This document shows positions 59,317-64,000 of a stretch of DNA of 64,000 nucleotides, piece after piece (position 1 is the first letter of the stretch; the number at the start of each line of letters is the position of its first letter). The notes below the pieces were generated by a model. The model saw only the letters and a program-made list of their open reading frames with translations. It was not told the origin of the DNA and did no database searches. The stretch lies in NCBI RefSeq assembly GCF_946482605.1, contig NZ_CAMLSE010000002.1, positions 583,023 through 647,022 on the forward strand. Direction: 5' to 3'. The position numbers were made by a program, and so were the translations under genes. This stretch comes from an uncultured Dyadobacter sp. (lineage in GTDB: Bacteria > Bacteroidota > Bacteroidia > Cytophagales > Spirosomataceae).

Positions 59317-59684
59317 ATCATCGTTTCAGCCATTTGAAGAAAGATGGCCCTTTTATAGTATTCCGGATCATATTTGACCAGAACCTGCGTCCCTCTCCGG
59401 ATTGCGTCAAACTTTCCATAAGGAAGCACCTCTTTCATTTCGGCGACAAAGTCAGCACCTGCATTCGGTTTGACTTTAACCTGCACCTGAAATTCGGGTA
59501 GGTTGTTCAGATACTCTCCGGTTGGACGGATGGTCAGGACCGTAGCGTTGGCCTCCACTCCTTCCTTCTGGATCTTTTTCTTTCTCTCAGCGGCGATCCG
59601 CTTGCGAACGGACGACAAAGTCCAAAATGCGACCATGCAGATCAGCATCAGTGTAACACCTATTTCTCTTGTATTGATTTCCAC
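59313..59684 (-). CDS. Small membrane-anchored hypothetical protein
   Basis: 123 residues. One N-terminal membrane helix (VTLMLICMVAFWTLSSV, ~10-26) is followed by a basic segment (RKRIAAERKKKIQKEG) and a soluble beta-rich domain (ATVLTIRPTGEYLNNLPEFQ, VLVKYDPEYYKRAIF). The layout resembles DUF3592-type proteins, but I am not sure. It overlaps the stop codon of the convergent gene by 4 bp. Confidence 0.65.
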   Translation of the reverse strand: MEINTREIGVTLMLICMVAFWTLSSVRKRIAAERKKKIQKEGVEANATVLTIRPTGEYLNNLPEFQVQVKVKPNAGADFVAEMKEVLPYGKFDAIRRGTQVLVKYDPEYYKRAIFLQMAETMI

Positions 59685-59983
59685 AGCTAAACTTAGTTAA
59701 GAGTAAGTAGTCCAAAAATAGTGGAATAACTCTAAAAAAAGTACCATTTCAGTTATCAAACGGTCGATCTTATTAGCAAATGGCAAAAGTCATTTATAGA
59801 AGACAAGTTTTTCCCCGGAAAGCGCAATCCGGGGTAACGGTCCCACTATTCGTTTAAATATTCCGCACCTCGACTTTTACAGGTTTTTTCACTAAATTTT
59901 CTATCAAAAATACCCGATCAGTCCATGGCATGGTTTTCCTGATCATCGAATTTCAGATCAATCCTAATTAAACCCGATAGCAA

Positions 59984-60373
59984 ATGGAAATCAAATCGAA
60001 TCAGTCCACCGGTAATCGTCCGGAAGGTGACCGCATTCTGGATGCGCCCTATGTTTTCACGGATATCCCAATGTATCTGGAACAGCTCAAATCCGAAAAA
60101 TCATGGGTGAAAAATGACCGCAATGCCATCACGGTCTATAAGTCGGAGAAAGTCACCATTGTAATTTCAATCTTAAAATCCGGGGCTATGGTCAATGACC
60201 ATTCGATCGATGAATGCCTGACGTTCCAGGTATTGTCGGGTGAGCTTAAAGTTGAAACGGAGGGCCGGGTATTTTACGCCACCAATGGCCAGATGATGAC
60301 ATTCCACGCCGGCCTGGCGCATTCGATCAAAGCTTTGACCGATTCTGAAATCTTAATTACGACCTATAAATAA
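59984..60373 (+). CDS. Small cupin-domain protein
   Basis: 129 residues in a single cupin beta-barrel: VTIVISILKSGAMVNDHSID, then LTFQVLSGELKVETEGRVFY and GQMMTFHAGLAHSIKALTDS. The metal ligands are reduced to His in NDHS and His in GLAHSI, so metal binding is uncertain. No enzyme activity can be inferred. The region upstream (59685-59983) holds only a CCCCGG/CCGGGG hairpin at 59813-59834. Confidence 0.85.
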   Translation: MEIKSNQSTGNRPEGDRILDAPYVFTDIPMYLEQLKSEKSWVKNDRNAITVYKSEKVTIVISILKSGAMVNDHSIDECLTFQVLSGELKVETEGRVFYATNGQMMTFHAGLAHSIKALTDSEILITTYK

Positions 60374-60424
60374 CCATACGGTCTCTGGCAGAGTTTTTGA
60401 AGGCATAGTTTTAAAAAGACCATT

Positions 60425-60919
60425 ATGCCTTCACAAATCGTCAAGCAATGCAGCAAAGCACTGGCCGACCGCCAGCTTACGGTTGCATTTGCAGAAAGCG
60501 CCACTGCCGGCAGACTGTCGGCGGAATTTTCGATGTGTCCTGAATCAGGCAGCGTTCTGAAAGGTAGCCTCGTCTGTTATGACGCTGCCCTTAAAGAAAG
60601 CATCCTTCATGTTCCCAAAGACATGTTGCTCCATTTTACCCCTGAAAGCGCAGAAGTAACGAGAGAACTCGCTGAGCGCCTTCAGCGGTTTATCCCGGCC
60701 GACCTCCATATAGCAGTAACCGGCCTGACCTGCCCGGGCGGCAGCGAAACGCCCGACAAACCGGTGGGGACCATGTTTATTCATCTGTTTATGAAGGGAA
60801 AATCGGTTGCCGTCCGGGAAGTGTTTACTGGCACCCCCGAAGATGTCGTGATGCAATGCGTTGACCGCACAGCGGCGCTCATTCTCGAAGAAATACCGGT
60901 GGCTGCGAACAGCCGCTGA
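60425..60919 (+). CDS. CinA-type nicotinamide-nucleotide amidase (C-terminal domain only)
   Basis: 164 residues that match the CinA C-terminal (PncC) domain: VAFAESATAGRLSAEFSMCP, GSLVCYDAALKESILHVP, and IAVTGLTCPGGSETPDKPVG. PncC deamidates NMN to nicotinic acid mononucleotide in NAD recycling. Stand-alone versions are common. It follows the cupin gene by 51 bp and ends before a strong bidirectional terminator. Confidence 0.92.
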   Translation: MPSQIVKQCSKALADRQLTVAFAESATAGRLSAEFSMCPESGSVLKGSLVCYDAALKESILHVPKDMLLHFTPESAEVTRELAERLQRFIPADLHIAVTGLTCPGGSETPDKPVGTMFIHLFMKGKSVAVREVFTGTPEDVVMQCVDRTAALILEEIPVAANSR

Positions 60920-60946
60920 GATTGGGATTGCAGCCGGACCAAAACA

Positions 60947-60973
60947 AAACGGGCGACCTCATGTCGCCCGTTT
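60947..60973. terminator. Bidirectional terminator between cinA-like gene and PA2169-type gene
   Basis: A perfect 11-bp stem (AAACGGGCGAC / GTCGCCCGTTT, loop CTCAT) lies between the convergent stops at 60919 and 60997. Its A/T edges serve both directions. Confidence 0.8.
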
Positions 60974-60996
60974 CAGTTTGCTGATGAACCGTATTT

Positions 60997-61461
60997 TTAA
61001 TGATAGGCTTTTTCCGAATCGCGTAACCTTTTGATGGTATCGTGACCTTCCCGGAGTGTCGCTTTCTGACTCGTGATAAGCGCCCTGAGTTCCGGAGTCA
61101 GCTCATCGGATTCCAGAGCCGAATCATAGGCTTTCTGAGCAGCGTCCTCGCCAAACTCGGAGTTGTCCAGGGATGTCTTGCGGCCGTCGCTGCTGAATGC
61201 GGCGCGTACGTCCATCCATACGCGATACAATTTCCCGGACACCATGGTGCCGGTAGCAGGCTCGCCTCCCAATGCAGTCACTTCTCCGCTCAGTTCCAAT
61301 ACATGGTCGCGGCTGTGGTTGGCCAGCGTGTTATACAACGATCTCAAATCCGTGTCGCTGGCCTCTGTTTCGTCATAAGCCTTTTCATAGCCGGCAATGC
61401 GGTCATTATTAATCAATATCAGGTCATTGAGTACTTCTACGATTTCTGTATTTCGTGCCAT
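60997..61461 (-). CDS. PA2169-family four-helix-bundle protein (DUF2383)
   Basis: 154 residues from the ATG at 61461 (MARNTEIVEVLNDLILINND); the upstream ATG at 61524 adds an unlikely leader. Four amphipathic helices with conserved acidic and His residues are visible: LILINNDRIAGYEKAYDETE, LANHSRDHVLELSGEVTALG, and RALITSQKATLREGHDTIKR. The family is ferritin-like and stress-induced, with unknown activity. Confidence 0.9.
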   Translation of the reverse strand: MARNTEIVEVLNDLILINNDRIAGYEKAYDETEASDTDLRSLYNTLANHSRDHVLELSGEVTALGGEPATGTMVSGKLYRVWMDVRAAFSSDGRKTSLDNSEFGEDAAQKAYDSALESDELTPELRALITSQKATLREGHDTIKRLRDSEKAYH

Positions 61462-61608
61462 GATCTTCGATCTTTTGGTGATGTCACGGTTCAGAACAAC
61501 TTCTGTTCCAGCGTGGCAAAACACCTGGTTCGATCATGAACAGGACGAAATTTGTAGAGGAATTTGCGCCGTATAGTCGGCAATGCTACCCGTTGATCGT
61601 TCTTTACG

Positions 61609-62187
61609 TTACTTAGCACTGAGCTTTTTTCTGACCTTGCTGAGGAATTCCGGGGAAAAACCAAGGTAAGAGGCGATGTAATGCTGGGCGACGCGCTGGG
61701 GAATGGCAGGGTAACGATTCAGAAAATCGAGATACTTTTCTACCGCGCTCGTGGATATGGTACGGAAAAGACGTTCCTGGGTTTGCGCGAGATTGCGCTG
61801 GACCATCAGACGGAACATCCGCTCGAACCCGGGCACGTGCGACAACAACTTCTCCTTGTTCTCCGGCGTGAGGATAAGCACCTCGCAATCTTCCAGGGTC
61901 TCGATGTACACATGGCTGGGTGTCTGGTTGTGAAAACTGGTGATGTCGCTCACCCACCAATCCTCTACCGCAAATTGCAAGGTAACCTCAGCGCCCGCAC
62001 TGTCGATGTAATAGGTGCGAATGCAGCCTTTCAGGATGTACGCCTCAAACTGGCACACTTCCCCTTGCTGCAACATGAATGCCTTTTTCGGATAGGTTTT
62101 AAATTGAAGAAGGGAATCGAAATAATCGAGGTCCTGGGTTGTGAATGGCAGGCACCTCAGTGCATAGTTGTTAATTTTTTCAAACAT
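61609..62187 (-). CDS. Crp/Fnr-family transcriptional regulator
   Basis: 192 residues. The cNMP-binding beta-roll covers ~15-130 (MLQQGEVCQFEAYILKGCIR, VTLQFAVEDWWVSDITSFHN). The C-terminal winged helix is short: RVAQHYIASYLGFSPEFLSK with VRKKLS. This type is common in Bacteroidota and usually does not bind cAMP. The degenerate receiver gene lies upstream (14 bp) and may be co-transcribed. Confidence 0.9.
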   Translation of the reverse strand: MFEKINNYALRCLPFTTQDLDYFDSLLQFKTYPKKAFMLQQGEVCQFEAYILKGCIRTYYIDSAGAEVTLQFAVEDWWVSDITSFHNQTPSHVYIETLEDCEVLILTPENKEKLLSHVPGFERMFRLMVQRNLAQTQERLFRTISTSAVEKYLDFLNRYPAIPQRVAQHYIASYLGFSPEFLSKVRKKLSAK

Positions 62188-62201
62188 AATCCGGTCAGGT
62201 A

Positions 62202-62510
62202 TCAGCTACCGGCAAGCGCGTGCCGGATTTCAGAGTAAAGCAATCCGCTGCCCCCTCCAAAATGGCGCTGGCAAACGATGCGTGGGTTGATGGTTGCGCA
62301 CAGCGACAATATCCGCTCTGCTGTCTCACCGTCCACGCCAACGCCCAAAAGTACTAAATCAACCGAATTTATTCGAAGTAATGCCTCTGCTTCTTCGAAA
62401 GAGCCAGCCGGTATACCGTTCCAGGTATCTTGCTGGTTGATCAGCCGGATGATCGTTTCCAGGATCTCCGGATGATTGGCGATAACAAGAATGTTGGTTT
62501 TTGACATCAT
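62202..62510 (-). CDS. Degenerate receiver-domain protein without phospho-acceptor Asp
   Basis: 102 residues from ATG at 62510 (MMSKTNILVIANHPEI). It follows the fold of a CheY-type receiver: NILVIANHPEILETIIRLIN for beta-1/alpha-1 and SVDLVLLGVGVDGETAERIL for beta-3. The acidic pair is lost (ANHPE) and the phospho-acceptor Asp is replaced by Gly (LLG), so it cannot be phosphorylated in the usual way. It probably acts as a non-phosphorylated signalling or scaffold module with the Crp-like regulator that follows by 14 bp. Confidence 0.7.
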   Translation of the reverse strand: MMSKTNILVIANHPEILETIIRLINQQDTWNGIPAGSFEEAEALLRINSVDLVLLGVGVDGETAERILSLCATINPRIVCQRHFGGGSGLLYSEIRHALAGS

Positions 62511-62592
62511 GCAGGCCATTATGCCGGTAATGCTGTCGATCATCACCGGCGCGTTTAAAACTGAATAACAAAAGGTCGGTATGCCTTATCGG

Positions 62593-63309
62593 CTACCAGC
62601 TCCCTGGAACCTCGATGACCAGTAATGCACTATCCTCCGCGGCCTTGATCGCAGCCGCAGATTCCGGCCAGAATCCGTATCCATCCCGCGTCGATACAAC
62701 CTGACCATTAACTTCCACCTCCCCTTTGATCACAAAGATGTATACCCCGTCTCCTTCTCTTTTTATCGGGTAAGTAATTTCGCGATTCTGATCGAGATCG
62801 GCCAGGTGGAACCATGCGTTTTGATGAATCCAAACGCCCTCATCATCGGGGTCGGGCGAGAGAATCTGCAGAAAGCGGTTATGTCGGTCGCCAGCCGAGT
62901 AATCGAGCTGGTCATATCGGGGCGTGACATTCAATTGATTCGGATACAACCATATCTGAAGGAAAGTAACCGGCTGCTCGGGATCCTTATTAAACTCGGT
63001 ATGGTAAATGCCAGTGCCGGCGCTCATGGCCTGTATTTCCCCTGGCCTGATCACTGCCACATTACCCATGCTGTCCTGATGCTCAAGTGTTCCTTCCAGC
63101 GGAATGGAAATAATTTCCATGTTGTCGTGAGGGTGTCGGCCAAAACCTTTCCCGCCGTTCACAGTGTCATCGTTCAGTACCCGCAATGCTCCGAACTGAA
63201 TGCGTTCGGGATCGTAGTTGCCGTGAAAACTGAATGTCTGGGCACTTTTCAGCCAGCCGTGGTCGGCAGAGAACCGCGACGCCGCTGGATGGATTACTGA
63301 ATTTTTCAT
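62593..63309 (-). CDS. Pirin-family protein
   Basis: 238 residues, two cupin domains. The N-terminal metal site is GFGRHPHDNMEIISIPLEG and IQAMSAGTGIYHTEFN (three His and a Glu). The second cupin has a degenerate site. It resembles YhhW-type pirins, which have quercetin dioxygenase activity in vitro. It starts inside the stop of the esterase gene (ATGA overlap at 63306-63309), so both are in one operon. Confidence 0.92.
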   Translation of the reverse strand: MKNSVIHPAASRFSADHGWLKSAQTFSFHGNYDPERIQFGALRVLNDDTVNGGKGFGRHPHDNMEIISIPLEGTLEHQDSMGNVAVIRPGEIQAMSAGTGIYHTEFNKDPEQPVTFLQIWLYPNQLNVTPRYDQLDYSAGDRHNRFLQILSPDPDDEGVWIHQNAWFHLADLDQNREITYPIKREGDGVYIFVIKGEVEVNGQVVSTRDGYGFWPESAAAIKAAEDSALLVIEVPGSW

Positions 63310-63929
63310 GATTTCTGGAAAATCGTGTTGTTCACCAATTTAATTTCCTCCCCTGATATGGTGTGGGGCCGGCCCGAATAAATAGCCTGATCAACCGAAG
63401 CATTCATTTTCTCCAGCACAGCAATCGTTTCCCTTACGCGGGAGACCGGTACGTGCGGATCCGGGTCACCGGTTGAAATGAACACGGGCGTCTGATCAAA
63501 ATCGCCCTGGTAGTTGGCTGTAACCAATTCCTGACCGATCAATCCACCCGTAAAAGCAACAATGCCCCCATATCTTTGCGCATGCCGCGCAGTATATTCC
63601 AGCGTCAGACATGCTCCTTGTGAAAAACCTGCAAAATAGATCTGGTCTGTCGCTATCCCCTGCGCCTTAATTTCCGAGACCACCTCGTCGACCAGGGCAA
63701 GCGCCGAGTCCAACGCAGGCTGATTCTGGTGAACAGGGGCCATAAAACTGTAAGGATACCACGTATCATCGGTTGCTTGCGGCGCATAAATGGCCATCCC
63801 TTCCAGGTCGAGCACACGCTGCAGCGAAATGATATCCGCCGCAGAAGCACCCCTGCCATGTAACATTACGATTGCCTTTTTGGCCTGGCCAACCGGCGTC
63901 CCACTTGTGAGAAACTGCTTGCTGTGCAT
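63306..63929 (-). CDS. Alpha/beta hydrolase of the carboxylesterase/phospholipase family
   Basis: 207 residues. The oxyanion/HG motif is IVMLHGRGASAADI; the nucleophile Ser lies in FAGFSQGACLTLEY; the acid is the Asp of GDPDPHVPV and the base the His of GRPHTISGEEI. It belongs to the small YpfH/carboxylesterase type with no signal peptide, so it acts in the cytoplasm. It is co-transcribed with the pirin gene. Its upstream region is taken by an octamer-repeat array (copy 4). Confidence 0.92.
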   Translation of the reverse strand: MHSKQFLTSGTPVGQAKKAIVMLHGRGASAADIISLQRVLDLEGMAIYAPQATDDTWYPYSFMAPVHQNQPALDSALALVDEVVSEIKAQGIATDQIYFAGFSQGACLTLEYTARHAQRYGGIVAFTGGLIGQELVTANYQGDFDQTPVFISTGDPDPHVPVSRVRETIAVLEKMNASVDQAIYSGRPHTISGEEIKLVNNTIFQKS

Positions 63930-63933
63930 TTTA

Positions 63934-64000
63934 ATTTTGAATGATTGAATGACTGAATGACTGAATGACTGAATGACTGAATGACTGAATGACTGAATGA
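63934..64000. repeat. Octamer-repeat element, copy 4 (left arm; cut by window edge)
   Basis: Starting 4 bp before the esterase gene's start codon, the terminal 10-mer ATTTTGAATG is followed by ATTGAATG and then seven units of ACTGAATG up to the window end. This is the same arm as in copies 1 and 3; the inverted arm is expected beyond 64000. Confidence 0.85.

Overview
The window is a chromosomal segment of a Bacteroidota bacterium, most likely of the order Cytophagales (a Dyadobacter/Spirosoma-type genome). This is inferred from four proteins with C-terminal type IX secretion (T9SS) sorting domains, two SusC/SusD outer-membrane uptake pairs, a one-component regulator with a Y_Y_Y domain and LuxR-type helix-turn-helix, a FecR/ECF sigma pair, DUF4199, and TAnnTTTG-type promoter boxes in place of E. 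coli-type -10 boxes. I see no rRNA, tRNA, CRISPR array or intact transposase.

Layout. 0-8.3 kb: T9SS cargo proteins (the end of a large protein, an LRR protein, two tandem delta-60 repeat paralogues) with a membrane-tethered LuxR regulator, DUF4199 and a lipoprotein. 8.4-12.2 kb: a secreted S15/CocE-type hydrolase converging on a YadA-head/Peptidase_S74 surface protein. 12.4-24.9 kb: a large Kdp potassium-uptake locus read leftward: CheY-like receiver, NtrC-type sigma-54 activator, a 27-aa membrane peptide, kdpF, kdpA, kdpB, kdpC, porin, an unknown protein, a GNAT enzyme, a kinase-less KdpD and a separate histidine kinase. A toxin-antitoxin pair with a frameshifted PIN toxin sits on the opposite strand between kdpB and kdpC. 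25-32.6 kb: YceI lipoprotein, SDR and AraC regulator, then a coupled redox-signalling operon (cNMP-binding histidine kinase, receiver/flavoprotein fusion, UBP zinc finger), a hypothetical protein and DUF72. 32.8-35.6 kb: DNA ligase D. 35.8-45.1 kb: a small glycan-use locus (SusC, SusD, Y_Y_Y/LuxR regulator, GH30 glycosidase) with a shared 14-bp candidate operator. 45.1-56.4 kb: a second SusCD system controlled by ECF sigma/FecR, followed by a lipocalin-like lipoprotein and a large ASPIC/UnbV protein. 56.4-64 kb: a glycerophosphodiesterase, a polytopic membrane protein, and stress and housekeeping genes (cupin, CinA, PA2169-type protein, Crp-like regulator, degenerate receiver, pirin, esterase).

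The most unusual feature is a family of dispersed intergenic elements at 27.6, 32.6, 49.4 and 63.9 kb. Each complete copy has one arm of GACTGAAT/GAGTGAAT octamers, a 100-190 bp core with no shared sequence, and an inverted arm of ATTCAGTC/ATTCACTC octamers. Each sits between the stop codon of one gene and the start of the next gene in the same direction, and three copies share the terminal 10-mer ATTTTGAATG. Other leads are the Kdp locus wired to a sigma-54 activator and split by a TA module, the flavoprotein/kinase/UBP-finger operon, and the equally spaced 14-mer upstream of the susC and GH30 promoters.
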